Source: Planctomycetota bacterium (GTDB taxonomy: Bacteria; Planctomycetota; Planctomycetia; Isosphaerales; Isosphaeraceae). Taken from it: a DNA stretch of 64,000 nt. The notes beneath the pieces are model-generated. The model ran no database searches. It was not told where the DNA came from and saw nothing but the letters and a program-made list of their open reading frames with translations. Numbering within the stretch: the first letter of the stretch is position 1; each line of letters begins with the position of its first letter. The stretch lies in NCBI GenBank assembly GCA_028291545.1, contig JAQGHR010000089.1:1-64000 (forward strand), written 5' to 3'. Of this stretch, positions 40,114 through 50,545 are shown piece by piece. Made by a program: the position numbers and the translations under genes.

Positions 40114-42096
40114 TCAGGCGTGTCTCGGCGCGGAATGGACCGTATCCACGAGTGCCAGGACATGATCCACGGGTGTGTGTGGCAGTATTCCGTGTCCTAG
40201 ATTGAAGATATGTCCGGGTCGTCCAGCCGCGCGGGCGAGCACCGAGGTGACCTGGCGCTTGAGCTCGGAAATCGGTGCGAGCAACAACACCGGGTCCAGG
40301 TTGCCTTGTACAGCCACCTCAGGGCCGAGTCGTTCCCATGCCCGATCCAGCTCGACTCGCCAGTCCAGGCCGATCACGTCCCCTCCGGCATCGCGCTGCA
40401 AAGTGAGAAGCGATCCCGTATCGGTCCCGAAGTGGATCGTCGGCACGCCGGGACGCAAAGCCTTGAACAGCCTTGCCATGTGAGGTTGTACAAACCGGCG
40501 ATAGTCATCCGGTGAGAGATTGCCGACCCAACTATCAAAGAGCTGGAGGACCTGTGCGCCAGCATCTGCCTGGGCGTTGAGATAGACGACGGTCGCATCG
40601 ACCAATCGCGACATGAGCGCGTCCCACGCTCCGGGATCGCGGTACATGAATCCTTTGGCGGTGTCGTAATGTCGTGACGCCCCGCCCTCGATCGCGTAGC
40701 ATGCCAGCGTAAAGGGGGCCCCCGCGAATCCGATCAGGGGCAGGTCGGGTTTCAGTGCCGCGCGAATCAGGCGAACGGCTTCAAACACGTAGCGCAACGG
40801 CTCGGGATCGGTGAGGGGCCGAACCCGGTCGACGTCCTTCGCCTCGCGGATGGGGTTGTGGATGATCGGCCCCTCGCCCTTTGCAAATTCCAGGTCGAAG
40901 CCGATGGGCTGGAGAATCAAGAGGATGTCGGCGAACAAGATCGCGGCATCGACCCCCAGACGCTCGGCCGCCGTCACGGTCACCTCGCAGGCAAGTTCCG
41001 GACGATGGCACAGTTCCAGGAACCCGACCTTCGACCGCACGGCACGATATTCGGCCATGTATCGGCCCGCCTGTCGCATCAGCCAGACCGGTGTCACGTC
41101 GGTCGGCTCGCGACGACAGGCCTTCATGAACGGACTGTTGTAAAGGCGTTCCGTCATCGCGAAAGCACCCATGCGGTTCCGAGGGAGGTCCAAATTCGAT
41201 TCAACTCTATTATCGATAACGGTTGCGGGTACGATCGGTCCCGGTAAGACGCTCTCGAACCATCCCTTTTGGACGGCTCGGGCGACCGCCGCGACGAGGT
41301 GCCCCATCTTTGGGTGTTCCGGCTCGACATGACGCTCGAGGCCCTGCTCGCGGAGCGTTTCCGACGTGGTCGGACCGATCGAGCCGACGAGAACCCGATC
41401 GCGCAGGGCGCCGCGGACCTCCGTGCCAAGCCCCTCTTCGTCCGCGATCTGGAGCAGGTGGACCACTTGTTGCGCGGAGGTGAACAAGGCGACATCGATG
41501 CGGTTCTGACCGATCTCGCGGATCGCTCGCCTTAACGGCCCCGTGTCCTCTGGAAGCGCCCACCGATAGACGGGGACGGACGTGACGATCGCACCACGAT
41601 CGATCAGTCCGGAAATCAGCTCGGGCGCGGGCTTTCCGTACTCCTGAACGGCCACCCTCAAGCCATGCACCGATTTATAGGTGTCGAGCGCTGCGAGGAT
41701 GTCCCGCCAGGTATTGGGTTCCGGAACTTGAAGATCGACGCGGACCTTCCATTCTCGGAGGACGGCCAGAGGCTTGGGTCCGCGGGCCACCACGGTCACG
41801 CGGGCCAGTGCATCGAGGACGGTCCTGGCTTCGATCTCGGGCTCGATTTCCTGGAGGAGATAGCGTGTGCCGACTCCCGTGAGGAAAATCACGAGGTCGA
41901 AGCCTCCCGCGATCAAAGTCTTCGCGAATTCGATGGCCTGGGGATTGCATCCGATCGGGATCTCTCGGAGTGCGGGAGCCTCGATCGGCTCGCCTCCATG
42001 CTTGCGAATCAGGTCGGACATCGGGCCGGCCATCCGGCTCTCGAAGGCGGCCACACGTAGGCCATTAAGTGGAGGGGATACGTCGGGAGCGGACAT
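40114..42096 (-). CDS. Uroporphyrinogen-III synthase / uroporphyrinogen decarboxylase fusion
   Basis: A 660-residue two-domain protein covering two successive haem steps. Residues 1-290 match HemD (cyclises hydroxymethylbilane): LRVAAFESRMAGPMSDLIR, VIFLTGVGTRYLL, VAVQEYGKPAPELI, DVALFTSAQQVVHLL and GSIGPTTSETLREQGL. After a linker of about 30 residues, 315-660 match HemE (decarboxylates uroporphyrinogen to coproporphyrinogen): VWLMRQAGRYMAEYR, the catalytic aspartate in ILFADILL, GFAGAPFTLACY and HFGTDTG. No stop interrupts the junction. ATG 42096 is preferred to a TTG four codons upstream. An internal ATG at the HemE start could also give free HemE. Confidence 0.9.
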   Translation of the reverse strand: MSAPDVSPPLNGLRVAAFESRMAGPMSDLIRKHGGEPIEAPALREIPIGCNPQAIEFAKTLIAGGFDLVIFLTGVGTRYLLQEIEPEIEARTVLDALARVTVVARGPKPLAVLREWKVRVDLQVPEPNTWRDILAALDTYKSVHGLRVAVQEYGKPAPELISGLIDRGAIVTSVPVYRWALPEDTGPLRRAIREIGQNRIDVALFTSAQQVVHLLQIADEEGLGTEVRGALRDRVLVGSIGPTTSETLREQGLERHVEPEHPKMGHLVAAVARAVQKGWFESVLPGPIVPATVIDNRVESNLDLPRNRMGAFAMTERLYNSPFMKACRREPTDVTPVWLMRQAGRYMAEYRAVRSKVGFLELCHRPELACEVTVTAAERLGVDAAILFADILLILQPIGFDLEFAKGEGPIIHNPIREAKDVDRVRPLTDPEPLRYVFEAVRLIRAALKPDLPLIGFAGAPFTLACYAIEGGASRHYDTAKGFMYRDPGAWDALMSRLVDATVVYLNAQADAGAQVLQLFDSWVGNLSPDDYRRFVQPHMARLFKALRPGVPTIHFGTDTGSLLTLQRDAGGDVIGLDWRVELDRAWERLGPEVAVQGNLDPVLLLAPISELKRQVTSVLARAAGRPGHIFNLGHGILPHTPVDHVLALVDTVHSAPRHA

Positions 42097-42304
42097 GACG
42101 GGACTCAAGGAAGGACTCGGGACGGGAGCGGATCATCGCCCCCATCTTACGGGAACCGCAGGTTCGAGTGAAATGTCGGCCTTAGCAGGGGTAGGCCCGT
42201 GCCCGAGCCTTGCGTACAATATTGCTGGCGCGAGGAGTGACGCCTCGTTTTCTAGGATTGCTCGTCTAACTTAACCCCTTGCCTCGGTCTTCGGATTCCC
42301 GCAA

Positions 42305-43228
42305 ATGTCTGACGAACAGGTTCCCGCCGACGTGAATCTCCCGAACCTCCCGGCGAACGGTAAACCTGCGAGGTCCGGGAAGCGAATCGCCAACCCTGAG
42401 CCGGTGGCTCGGTCGAACGGGGATAATCATACTGCCGACGAAGGGCTCCTGAATCGCCCGGCCCCGGATTTTATCAAGGCGCGCGCACCGGAGCTGGGGC
42501 AGTTCACCCACACCGATCCATGGCGCGTCCTGCGCATCCAGGGCGAGTTCGTCTCCGGGTTCAATGCGATGGCGGAACTCGGGGCGTGCATCAGTGTCTT
42601 CGGCTCCGCGCGCGTCCTCCCCGATCACGCCTACTATTCGGCGGCCGTCGAACTCGGCCGCAAGCTGGCGGAAGCGGGTTTCGGTGTGATCACCGGGGGC
42701 GGCCCCGGGATCATGGAGGCCGCCAATCGTGGGGCGAAAGAGGCCGGCGGAGTTTCCGTCGGATGCACGATCGAGCTTCCGTTCGAGCAGTCCACCAACC
42801 CGTACGCGAGCCTTAAGGTGAACTTCCGCTACTTCTTCGTGCGGAAGACCATGTTCGTGAAATACTCCGAAGGGTTCGTCATCTTCCCGGGTGGGTTCGG
42901 CACCCTGGACGAGCTGTTCGAGGCTCTCACGTTAGTCCAGACTCACAAGATCCATCGCTTTCCCATCGTCCTATACGGGAGCGAATATTGGCGTGGCTTG
43001 ATCGAATGGATCGAGAGCACGCAACTCGGGGAGGGAATGGTCTCACCCGAGGATCTCAACCTCCTGATCCTTTCCGACTCGCTCGATGAAATACGCGATG
43101 TCATGGTCGATTGCTACAATTCGAAGTGCTGGAATACCTGGAAGAAGTCCGAAGGCGCCAAGGTCGATGCCGAGCCTCCCGGCGAGCTTGCAAACGCTCC
43201 GGACCGAGCGAAAGCCGACGCGGAGTAG
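42305..43228 (+). CDS. LOG-family TIGR00730 Rossmann-fold protein
   Basis: A 307-residue protein of the LOG family (cytokinin riboside 5'-monophosphate phosphoribohydrolase-like, often mislabelled lysine decarboxylase). The motifs are GGGPGIMEAANRGAKEAGG and the hallmark PGGFGTLDELFEALTLVQ. The core (about 95-275) is preceded by an unusual 90-residue charged N-terminus. Family members release ribose 5-phosphate from nucleoside monophosphates. The physiological substrate here is unknown. The gene is divergent from the HemD-HemE gene, with about 200 bp between, and the next plus-strand gene follows 74 bp downstream. Confidence 0.85.
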   Translation: MSDEQVPADVNLPNLPANGKPARSGKRIANPEPVARSNGDNHTADEGLLNRPAPDFIKARAPELGQFTHTDPWRVLRIQGEFVSGFNAMAELGACISVFGSARVLPDHAYYSAAVELGRKLAEAGFGVITGGGPGIMEAANRGAKEAGGVSVGCTIELPFEQSTNPYASLKVNFRYFFVRKTMFVKYSEGFVIFPGGFGTLDELFEALTLVQTHKIHRFPIVLYGSEYWRGLIEWIESTQLGEGMVSPEDLNLLILSDSLDEIRDVMVDCYNSKCWNTWKKSEGAKVDAEPPGELANAPDRAKADAE

Positions 43229-43302
43229 AAGGCTCCGAGAGTCTGAAGGCGTGATACGCTTCACATTGCCATCCCTCGCCCGAACTCCGAGAATCCCTCG
43301 CC

Positions 43303-44463
43303 ATGACCGATGCAGGCACACTCTTCGATACGTTCGATTCCACGCTGAGCCATTCGGGCCCCGAGGCAGCGATCGACCATCTGGTCGCGGCGATGGAGGA
43401 GAAGGGCGATCCTCGGGCGCTGCTCGACGCCCTGTTGCTGAAGGCCCGGCACGACCTGGGACTGCCTTCTGTCCAGGTCGGCCCGTTGTCGGAGATTGAG
43501 GAACCGGCGAGGACGAAGTTCGAGGATCGGTATGTCGAGGCGATCCGCTACGTCGGGACCAGGCTCCTGAACAAGGGCGACCTCGTTTCCGCCTGGCCCT
43601 ACTTTCGGGCCATCGGGGAAAAGGAGCCGATCATCGCGGCCCTGGACGCCTTCTCGCCGGGAGATGGCCAGGAAAGCGTCGGACACGTCGTCGAGATCGC
43701 ATTCAACCAGGGTGTGCATCCGCGACGCGGCTTCGAATTGATCCTCGATCACTTCGGCGTCTGTTCGGCGATCAGTTCCTTCGAGGGCCTGCCGCCCGAT
43801 GAGACGATCCGAAGGGGCTGTTCCGAGTCGCTGGTTCGTCGTTTGCATGAACACCTAATTATGAGCCTTCGTGCCGAGGTCGAGCGTCGGGGAGAGGCTC
43901 TGCCGCCGGAGGGTACCTCCGTTCCTCGGTTGATTGAAGGCCGGGACTGGTTGTTCGCGGACGATGCGTATCATCTCGACGTGTCACATCTGGGGGCGGT
44001 GGTGCGAGTCGCGCCGATGGCCGAGGATCGCGAGACGCTGGAGAAGGCGGTCGAGCTGACTGAGTATGGTCGACACCTATCCGACCGGCATCAATACGAC
44101 GGCGAGCCTCCGTTCGATCGACTCTACGAAGACCACGGCATTTACCTCCGGGGCCTCTTGGGGCGCGACGAGGATACCGCCATCTCCCACTTCGGGCAGA
44201 AGCTCCCTCCGATCGATCCCGATGGCGACGGTGACACGTTACCGGCGCAGATCCTCGTCCGTCTCCTGGTGAGGATGGGCCGTTTGGAAGAGGCGATCGA
44301 CGTGTCGGCCGAACATCTCGCGCGAGTGCCGGAGGGGATGCTGATGGTCCCGGGGCTGACGCAGTTGTGCGGTCGAGCGGGGCGACTGGACCGGCTCGCC
44401 ATGTCGGCCCGCGCGTTGGGAGATCCAGTGAAGTACGCCGCCGCGATCTTGTCCGCCTCATAA
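43303..44463 (+). CDS. Unknown helical protein (386 aa)
   Basis: A soluble 386-residue protein without signal peptide, predicted almost wholly alpha-helical with TPR-like spacing, e.g. AAIDHLVAAMEEKGDPRALLDALL at the start and GRLEEAIDVSAEHLARVPEGM near the end. Conserved-looking acid and histidine residues occur in YHLDVSHLGAVV and YEDHGIYLRGLLGRDED. It is not assigned to a named family. It is probably co-transcribed with the LOG gene upstream and with the small gene 23 bp downstream. Confidence 0.75.
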   Translation: MTDAGTLFDTFDSTLSHSGPEAAIDHLVAAMEEKGDPRALLDALLLKARHDLGLPSVQVGPLSEIEEPARTKFEDRYVEAIRYVGTRLLNKGDLVSAWPYFRAIGEKEPIIAALDAFSPGDGQESVGHVVEIAFNQGVHPRRGFELILDHFGVCSAISSFEGLPPDETIRRGCSESLVRRLHEHLIMSLRAEVERRGEALPPEGTSVPRLIEGRDWLFADDAYHLDVSHLGAVVRVAPMAEDRETLEKAVELTEYGRHLSDRHQYDGEPPFDRLYEDHGIYLRGLLGRDEDTAISHFGQKLPPIDPDGDGDTLPAQILVRLLVRMGRLEEAIDVSAEHLARVPEGMLMVPGLTQLCGRAGRLDRLAMSARALGDPVKYAAAILSAS

Positions 44464-44486
44464 GGGGATCGGATGATGGAGAGGAG

Positions 44487-44825
44487 ATGGAGATCCGCGT
44501 CATGTCCATTCGCGAACCCGATAGCCGCGAAGTCGCCCGGGTCGAGGCCCTCTCCACCGTCGATGGCGGGGACCCGGAGATCGACGCCTTCCTCGATCGT
44601 TGCGTGCCCGGCTCGACCTGGACGGCCCGGATTCGCACCGCGGAGGTGTCCGCGACGGTGCTCTCCCGCGCGCCTCTCGGCACGTTCTCCGAGCGTGTTT
44701 GCACCTGCGTCCGGTTACGTCTCAGCCGCGCCGTTCCGGTCGAACCGGGACTGCGATTCGAGATTGTCGCCAATGATGACTCGGGCCTGACGGCGAAGTG
44801 CCTCGTCCGCCCCTGGGGGGGCTGA
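44487..44825 (+). CDS. Small beta-rich hypothetical protein (112 aa)
   Basis: ATG 44487 starts 23 bp after the upstream stop, with GGAGAGGAG directly before it. ATG 44502 with GGAG nine bases upstream is an equally good start. The protein is predicted beta-rich (STWTARIRTAEVSATVLSR, VCTCVRLRLSRAVPV) and might be a small beta-barrel, with a Cys-Thr-Cys in the middle. No family was recognised. Its close coupling to the helical protein upstream suggests the two form a functional unit. Confidence 0.6.
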   Translation: MEIRVMSIREPDSREVARVEALSTVDGGDPEIDAFLDRCVPGSTWTARIRTAEVSATVLSRAPLGTFSERVCTCVRLRLSRAVPVEPGLRFEIVANDDSGLTAKCLVRPWGG

Positions 44826-44851
44826 TCGCGGACCGGTCACTTGGATGGGAA

Positions 44852-46348
44852 TCAGGGCTTGGCCGAGGCTTTAGGGATCGCATTCATCGTGTAATACGCC
44901 TCCTTATGCAACAGAGGGACGCCGGTGGTGGACTTGACCCCATCCATGTGCAACTCATGCACATGCCCCTCGACCAGCTTGTCCACGAACAGCCGGACCG
45001 ACTTTCCATCGCCCGAGACCTCCGCCTTGGTGATGGTCGGATGGGTCTGATCAACTTCGGGGCTGCCGTAACTCGACTGGTAAATATAGGTGTGGGTTTC
45101 CAGTTTATACGACTTCGGATCGGCGGCCGTCTTGGGATCGGCGGCTTCCGTGAAGTTGAGCGTGAAGCCATCGGGCTCGGCCTTCATGGTGTGGACTTCG
45201 AACGGGACCTTTCCCGTCCACACCAGGCGTTCGAGCGCAAATTCCCTGGGACCGCGCGAGCCCCAGCCGCGATTGGTCTCGCCGATGAAGAGGGAACCGT
45301 CCTTGCCGAACAGGGAGGGCAAGCAACCCGATGCGAACCCCTGGCGGAACGGGAAGCAGGCGCCCTGGTAACGGCCGTTCACCTTTTCAAGAGCCACGCG
45401 CATGATCGTGCTGGCGGACTGGTCGCCGACGAAGAGTTGATCCGGGAAGGGGCCGAACTTGCCGCCGCTCAGGTCGCAGGAAATGCCGCTCGCGGACTGG
45501 CCCATCTTGGGATACGGGAAATAGACGGCCGGGGCTCGGAGCTTGGGGATCCTTTTGACCTCTTCGCTCAGCCGGCCGCCGCTCTTGGGTGGCGCGGGCT
45601 TCTCACCCAAGTTAGGGGCGAGGTGATACCAGGCGTGGCCGTCGGGATGGCCGACAAATGCGCCGGGTTCGAGGTGCTTGAGGGCGCAGGCACCGTTCCA
45701 GGGCCCCTGGTTTTCAGTGTAGAACATATCGCCGACCGCGTTCATGCCGAGGCCGCCGGGCGAGCGGAGGCCACTGGTCGTGGGGATCATCTTGCCGTCG
45801 GGGGTGATGCGGAGCGCCCAGCCGCGAAACTTCTGATCGCTCGTGAACGAGCCTGTGAGGCAGAGCGCGACCCAGAGATTACCATCGCGATCGAACTTCG
45901 ATCCGAACGCGTATTCGTGGTAATCGCCCGTGATCTCCCATCCGTCGCAGAAGGTCTCGAACAGGTCGGCCTTGCCGTCGCCGTCGGTATCCTTGATCCG
46001 CGACATCTCGCCGCGCTGACTGACGTAGAGCCAGCCGTCGCGATGGGCCAGGCCGAGGATTTCGTGCAATCCCTTGGCGAAAACGGTGAATTTCGCGTCC
46101 TTGGCCGGGTCGGCTGCATAAGGATTATCGACGAGGTAAATCTCGCCGCGTCTCGTGGCGACCGCGAGCTTCCCGTCGGGCAACCATTCCAGCCCGCCGA
46201 CTTCCAGGACGAGGCCCTTGGGGGGCTCGAAGGTGAGGATCTTGTAGTAGTCCTCCTCCTTCGGATCGGCAGCGCGGGCGGCGGGAGCCGCGAGGGCGAC
46301 GAGGGCAACCACGGTCACCAGCGACGTGCGGAATCGGCCGTAAGTCAT
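44852..46348 (-). CDS. Secreted beta-propeller protein (PQQ/sugar dehydrogenase-like)
   Basis: A 498-residue secreted protein with a signal peptide (hydrophobic stretch [18 protein letters not shown], cleavage near residue 26). The rest resembles the six-bladed propeller of soluble quinoprotein glucose dehydrogenases and the planctomycetal membrane-bound dehydrogenase family: [66 protein letters not shown] and a late [14 protein letters not shown] 46348 starts the signal at once; the longer frame adds 74 residues. It lies 26 bp downstream of the multi-haem cytochrome gene and probably delivers electrons to it. The substrate is unknown. Confidence 0.85.
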   Translation of the reverse strand: MTYGRFRTSLVTVVALVALAAPAARAADPKEEDYYKILTFEPPKGLVLEVGGLEWLPDGKLAVATRRGEIYLVDNPYAADPAKDAKFTVFAKGLHEILGLAHRDGWLYVSQRGEMSRIKDTDGDGKADLFETFCDGWEITGDYHEYAFGSKFDRDGNLWVALCLTGSFTSDQKFRGWALRITPDGKMIPTTSGLRSPGGLGMNAVGDMFYTENQGPWNGACALKHLEPGAFVGHPDGHAWYHLAPNLGEKPAPPKSGGRLSEEVKRIPKLRAPAVYFPYPKMGQSASGISCDLSGGKFGPFPDQLFVGDQSASTIMRVALEKVNGRYQGACFPFRQGFASGCLPSLFGKDGSLFIGETNRGWGSRGPREFALERLVWTGKVPFEVHTMKAEPDGFTLNFTEAADPKTAADPKSYKLETHTYIYQSSYGSPEVDQTHPTITKAEVSGDGKSVRLFVDKLVEGHVHELHMDGVKSTTGVPLLHKEAYYTMNAIPKASAKP

Positions 46349-46374
46349 GAATCTGCTCCGAGTACGTGTCGCGA

Positions 46375-49149
46375 TCACCAGCGATACTCCTGCGTCACCC
46401 GCGCCTTGCCGCCCGAGAATCGAACGGGCACGATTAACTCCCATCTGCCGGCCGACTCCCGAACCACGGAAGCGGCCCCGGCCTCGACGCGAGTCGTCCA
46501 CTCGCCGTCGATCGCATACCAACCCTCGCTCTTCTTCTCGATCTTCGATCCGACCGCCGCGCGATACCATACCTGAGACTCGTCGCCGCTGGCCGACAGG
46601 GAGAGCGTCCTGCGAATCGCGGGCGATCCGTCGGCGACGATGCCGTCGGGCGCGTCCTCGACGCGGACCGTACCCGCCTCGTAGAGGAAGGTCGGACGAT
46701 CGTTCTTCGTCAGGCGATAGCCACGGAACCGGTAGCCGTTCTCCTTGGGCGCGGCGGTCGGCCAGGGCTGTTTGTCGTCGGTAAGCGTTGCCAGGCTGGG
46801 ACCGCGCGGGAAGGCGATGATGTTGTCGCCCAGAGGTGGCTGGAAACCGTCACCTCGACCGGACCAGTGTTTGGAGGCGTCCATGAACCCCCCCTGCCAG
46901 ATCATGGCGAGCCGGCCCTCGTTGGCGTCGAAGGCGAGATTCGCTTTTTCGGGATAGCCCACGCCGATCCCGCGCGTCCCGGCACCCTCGATGAACGCGC
47001 GATAGATGATTGCGTCTTTCTCGGCAACCAGCGGGATCGGAGACCGACCGATTCCGTACGGAGGGTTGGCATTCGAGCCGTCAGCCAGGTAGAGCCACAG
47101 GGCTTCGATCTGCTTTCGTGAACTGCCGTCGAGGATCTCGGTTAGTTGGCTCTCGTCTTTCGGCCACGATGAAGGCATCCGGGTGCCGGGCCGATACGAT
47201 TGGGGATCGACCACGTAGCGGACGAACCAATCGTGCTGGAGACGCCTCGTCATCAGGCTCATGTCCATCGCGGGGATGCCCGCCGAGGGAATACCCTTGA
47301 AGTTGTGGCACTGGACGCAGCCGAACGCCTGAGTTCCGGCGAGGTGGCGGCCGATGGTCTTCACCTTCTTGTCCGGCAGCCCGAATTCGGGCTTGAGTGA
47401 TGCGGGGGCGACCGGATCGACGGTCGCGAGGAGCTTCGCGAGCGGACCGACAGCGGCCGCGCCGAATTTCGGCATCCGGGTCTTCATGTAGGGACGATCC
47501 TTGGCTCCGTCCGCCAACACGTGCTCCAGCCATTCGGTAGTGAGCTTCCCGCCCACGCCGTTCAGGTGAGGGGGCAGCGTCCCTTCGTCGCCCAGGTCCG
47601 CGTAGGTCGTCTCGAACGAGGCCTTTCGCTCGTCTTCGACTCCACCAACGCCATCTCGGGAGTGGCAGGCGTAGCAATTGTTCGCAGTCATCGTGTGGGC
47701 GATCACATGCTTGGCGTCGGGCGCCACCGGCTTGGTCGCGAGGAAACGGATGGCGTCGGCGAGCGCCTTCCTTTGCGAGTCGTTAAGCGCGAACCTGGGC
47801 GACTTCGCCGCAGGTGTCGGGGCCAGGCAGCCTGCGTCGATGCGGGCGACATCCAGGGGCACCGAGCTGACACCTGGTTCGATCACCTTACCGTCCCTGG
47901 CGAGCTGGTGGCACGAGGCACATCCCAAGGTGGCAAAGAGCGCTCGCCCCGTCTCGGCCAGTTCCGGTTTGGGGGTGAACTCGGCCTCGCCGGGCTTCGT
48001 GGACGGGGCGGGCGGCCCGTCGGACAGCGAGAGGTAGGGCTCGATCGACTGGCGAGGAAGGTTCGCCGATTCGATCTCGACGATCAGCTCGACCTGGCCG
48101 CCTCCGTCGAAATAGCCGACCACGATTTTATGCGCGCCGGGCGCGAGCTTCACGCGACCCACGCCCGTCTGGAGCGGATGAATCCCGTCGCTGTCGGCGA
48201 TGTCCTTGCCGTCAATCCACAGCTTCGAGCCGTCGTCCGACGAGAGGTGGAACGTATACTCCTGATCGCGATCGACTCGGAAAAATCCCTCGAACCGCAT
48301 GGCATACTGGGTCGGGCGTGAGGCCATCCCGAGATCAAATCCCGCCGATTCGCCACTCCTGGTCGGGGTGAGCTTGTCGAAATCGGGGACCTTGACCCAT
48401 TGTCCCTCGTAACAGCGGAATCGCAGCGAGGGCGTCAGATTGACCGCCAGATCCTTGAGGAGGTAATTGGCGACTTCCACGGCGTCGTTGTTATCGAGAT
48501 TCAACGAGGGCATGCGCCCCGAGGGTCGGACCTTGTGCGGATCGACGAGGAAAGTGCGGAGGCTGTCCACGGAGTACTTTGCGGACAGGTTTCCGAGCGG
48601 GATCGAGACGGCCGGAGTCGGCTTACCGTCGCGACGACCATGGCATGCGACGCAGCCGAACTGGTGGTACTTCTCCCTGCCGGCATTGAGCTTGGAGGCT
48701 TCGAGCGGCTTGTCCTTGACGCTTCCGGTGGTGGCGAGGAACTGGACGAGTGCCTCGATCGCGTCCTTCTTCGCATCGCCGTCCAACGCCGCCAGGACGT
48801 TCGGCATCGTCGTGCCGGGCTTCGCGGACTGTGGATCGGCGAGGAGCTTTCGCAACGCGGGGAGCTTGGCTCGTGCGCCAACGGCGTCAAGGATCGGTGC
48901 TTGCTTCTTGTTGAGAAACAGATCGGCGCCCGTCTCGGTCCGATGGCAGGATGTGCAATTGAGCTCGCCGAGCAGGAGCAGGCCGCCTCGAACGGGGTCG
49001 GGAATGGGACCGGAATGGAACCGCTCGAAACCGGCGACGATCGCATGGTCGGGCGACGGAGGATCGGCCGAGTACGCGGCGGGGAGGAGGGTCAGGCTCG
49101 ATAGCAGCGGGACGAAAGAGGAGAGAACTCGACGCGCGACGGCAATCAT
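46375..49149 (-). CDS. Secreted multi-haem c-type cytochrome with PA14 domain
   Basis: A 924-residue exported protein with a signal peptide (about 1-27) and five CxxCH haem sites: CTSCH near 65, CVACH near 165, CASCH near 409, CYACH near 492 and CVQCH near 610. A PA14 domain sits between the second and third sites ([20 protein letters not shown] to [11 protein letters not shown]), likely for carbohydrate binding. The C-terminal 250 residues are beta-rich. This mix of cytochrome modules with PA14 is typical of planctomycetal secreted dehydrogenase systems. The propeller gene follows 26 bp downstream, so the two probably form an electron-transfer pair on polysaccharide-derived substrates. Function is inferred. 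Confidence 0.88.
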   Translation of the reverse strand: MIAVARRVLSSFVPLLSSLTLLPAAYSADPPSPDHAIVAGFERFHSGPIPDPVRGGLLLLGELNCTSCHRTETGADLFLNKKQAPILDAVGARAKLPALRKLLADPQSAKPGTTMPNVLAALDGDAKKDAIEALVQFLATTGSVKDKPLEASKLNAGREKYHQFGCVACHGRRDGKPTPAVSIPLGNLSAKYSVDSLRTFLVDPHKVRPSGRMPSLNLDNNDAVEVANYLLKDLAVNLTPSLRFRCYEGQWVKVPDFDKLTPTRSGESAGFDLGMASRPTQYAMRFEGFFRVDRDQEYTFHLSSDDGSKLWIDGKDIADSDGIHPLQTGVGRVKLAPGAHKIVVGYFDGGGQVELIVEIESANLPRQSIEPYLSLSDGPPAPSTKPGEAEFTPKPELAETGRALFATLGCASCHQLARDGKVIEPGVSSVPLDVARIDAGCLAPTPAAKSPRFALNDSQRKALADAIRFLATKPVAPDAKHVIAHTMTANNCYACHSRDGVGGVEDERKASFETTYADLGDEGTLPPHLNGVGGKLTTEWLEHVLADGAKDRPYMKTRMPKFGAAAVGPLAKLLATVDPVAPASLKPEFGLPDKKVKTIGRHLAGTQAFGCVQCHNFKGIPSAGIPAMDMSLMTRRLQHDWFVRYVVDPQSYRPGTRMPSSWPKDESQLTEILDGSSRKQIEALWLYLADGSNANPPYGIGRSPIPLVAEKDAIIYRAFIEGAGTRGIGVGYPEKANLAFDANEGRLAMIWQGGFMDASKHWSGRGDGFQPPLGDNIIAFPRGPSLATLTDDKQPWPTAAPKENGYRFRGYRLTKNDRPTFLYEAGTVRVEDAPDGIVADGSPAIRRTLSLSASGDESQVWYRAAVGSKIEKKSEGWYAIDGEWTTRVEAGAASVVRESAGRWELIVPVRFSGGKARVTQEYRW

Positions 49150-49549
49150 CCGGGCTTTCTCCGTTCGGCGGGATCAAACGGCGGGTCGGGATCCGGCTCC
49201 GGCGTGCGGAACCCCTCGCGGACTCACTCGGGCGAAGTCCGATTGAATCATACGCCGGGCGCGAATGCGAGATCCCGGTCGTCCCGACCCTGTTTTCGTC
49301 GGGCCTCGCCCCGGCCCTGCCTCGGGCGGAAACTTGATTCCCTGTGAGTTGCCGGGTCCCACTTCTCCCGTGCAAATCACCGATCGCCGGCGCGCAATTC
49401 CAGCCGCACACCAGGATCATCGCGTCGAGTCGCCGTGACGATCAGAGAATCCGCGAGTGGGTACTACGGAATGACGCCCCTGGAGCACTCGACGCGACTC
49501 CGCTACGATGTGGCCCACATTACTCTCATGACCCAGGATTTCTTCCGCG
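49150..49549. other. Gene-free divergent promoter region
   Basis: 400 bp between the cytochrome gene (minus) and the xylose-isomerase-like gene (plus). A TACGAT hexamer near 49503 could be a plus-strand -10 element, with no good -35. Nothing else was recognised. Confidence 0.35.
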
Positions 49550-50500
49550 ATGATCAATCCGACACGACGTGAATGGCTTGCGGCAACGCCCGCAGCGCTC
49601 TCGCTCAGCGCCCTGGCTCTCTCAAACGCCTCGGCCCACAACATCGACCGACCTGCCGATGAGCCGTTCGGCTACTGTCTCAATACCAGCACGATTATGG
49701 GGCAAAAGCTGCCTCTGGCCGAGATCGTTGAGATCGCCGCCAAGGCCGGTTACCACGCCATCGAGCCCTGGATCGGGGAGCTGGAGGCGCACGAAAAGGC
49801 GGGGAAATCCCTGGCGGATCTCGGCAAGAAGATCAAGGACCTCGGCCTCACGGTCGAGAGTGCGATCGGATTCGCCGAGTGGGCCGTGGACGACGAGGCG
49901 AAACGGATGAAGGGACTCGAACAGATGCGCCGGGACATGGCCAAGGTCCGCGCGCTCGGCGGCACTCGGATCGCCGCGCCCCCCTCGGGGGCGACCGATC
50001 AAACCGATCTGGACCTCCGCAAAGTGGCCGAGCGTTATCGCAAGATCCTGGAAATCGGCGACACGATCGGGGTCGTGCCCCAGGTTGAGGTGTGGGGTTT
50101 CTCCAAGAGCCTGAATCGCCTTGGCGAAGTGGCGATGGTCGCGATCGAATCCGGCTCTGCCTCGGCCTGCATCCTGGCCGACGTCTACCACCTCTATCGA
50201 GGCGGGTCGGATTTCGCGGGCGTGACCCTTCTCAACGGGAACGCCCTCAAAGTCCTCCACATGAACGACTATCCCGCAAGCCCTCCCCGCGCCGAGATCA
50301 CGGACGCCCAGCGCGTTTACCCCGGCGATGGCGTGGCTCCCCTCGGGAAGCTTCTGCGAGACCTGCAGTCCATCGGGTTCCGCGGCTATCTGTCCCTGGA
50401 GGTTTTCAACCGAGACTACTGGAAGCAGGACGCGCTAACCGTGGCGAGAACGGGCCTGGAGAAGATGCGAACCTCGGTGAAAGCGGCGATGCACAAGTAG
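49550..50500 (+). CDS. Tat-exported sugar phosphate isomerase/epimerase-like protein
   Basis: A 316-residue protein with a twin-arginine-like leader (TRREWLAATPAALSLSALAL). A xylose-isomerase-like TIM barrel follows: LAEIVEIAAKAGYHAIEPWI, GGTRIAAPPSG, VPQVEVWGFSKSL, ILADVYHLYRGGSDF, VLHMNDYPASPPR and FRGYLSLEVFNRDYW. Glu and His residues in these segments are candidates for metal binding. Planctomycetes export many such proteins; the substrate is unknown. It is transcribed away from the cytochrome/propeller pair and converges on the MsrB gene with a 45-bp gap. Confidence 0.88.
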   Translation: MINPTRREWLAATPAALSLSALALSNASAHNIDRPADEPFGYCLNTSTIMGQKLPLAEIVEIAAKAGYHAIEPWIGELEAHEKAGKSLADLGKKIKDLGLTVESAIGFAEWAVDDEAKRMKGLEQMRRDMAKVRALGGTRIAAPPSGATDQTDLDLRKVAERYRKILEIGDTIGVVPQVEVWGFSKSLNRLGEVAMVAIESGSASACILADVYHLYRGGSDFAGVTLLNGNALKVLHMNDYPASPPRAEITDAQRVYPGDGVAPLGKLLRDLQSIGFRGYLSLEVFNRDYWKQDALTVARTGLEKMRTSVKAAMHK

Positions 50501-50545
50501 CGGAGGGTACGCAGCATCGGCGGCTTCAACCACCGCTCGGGGAAC

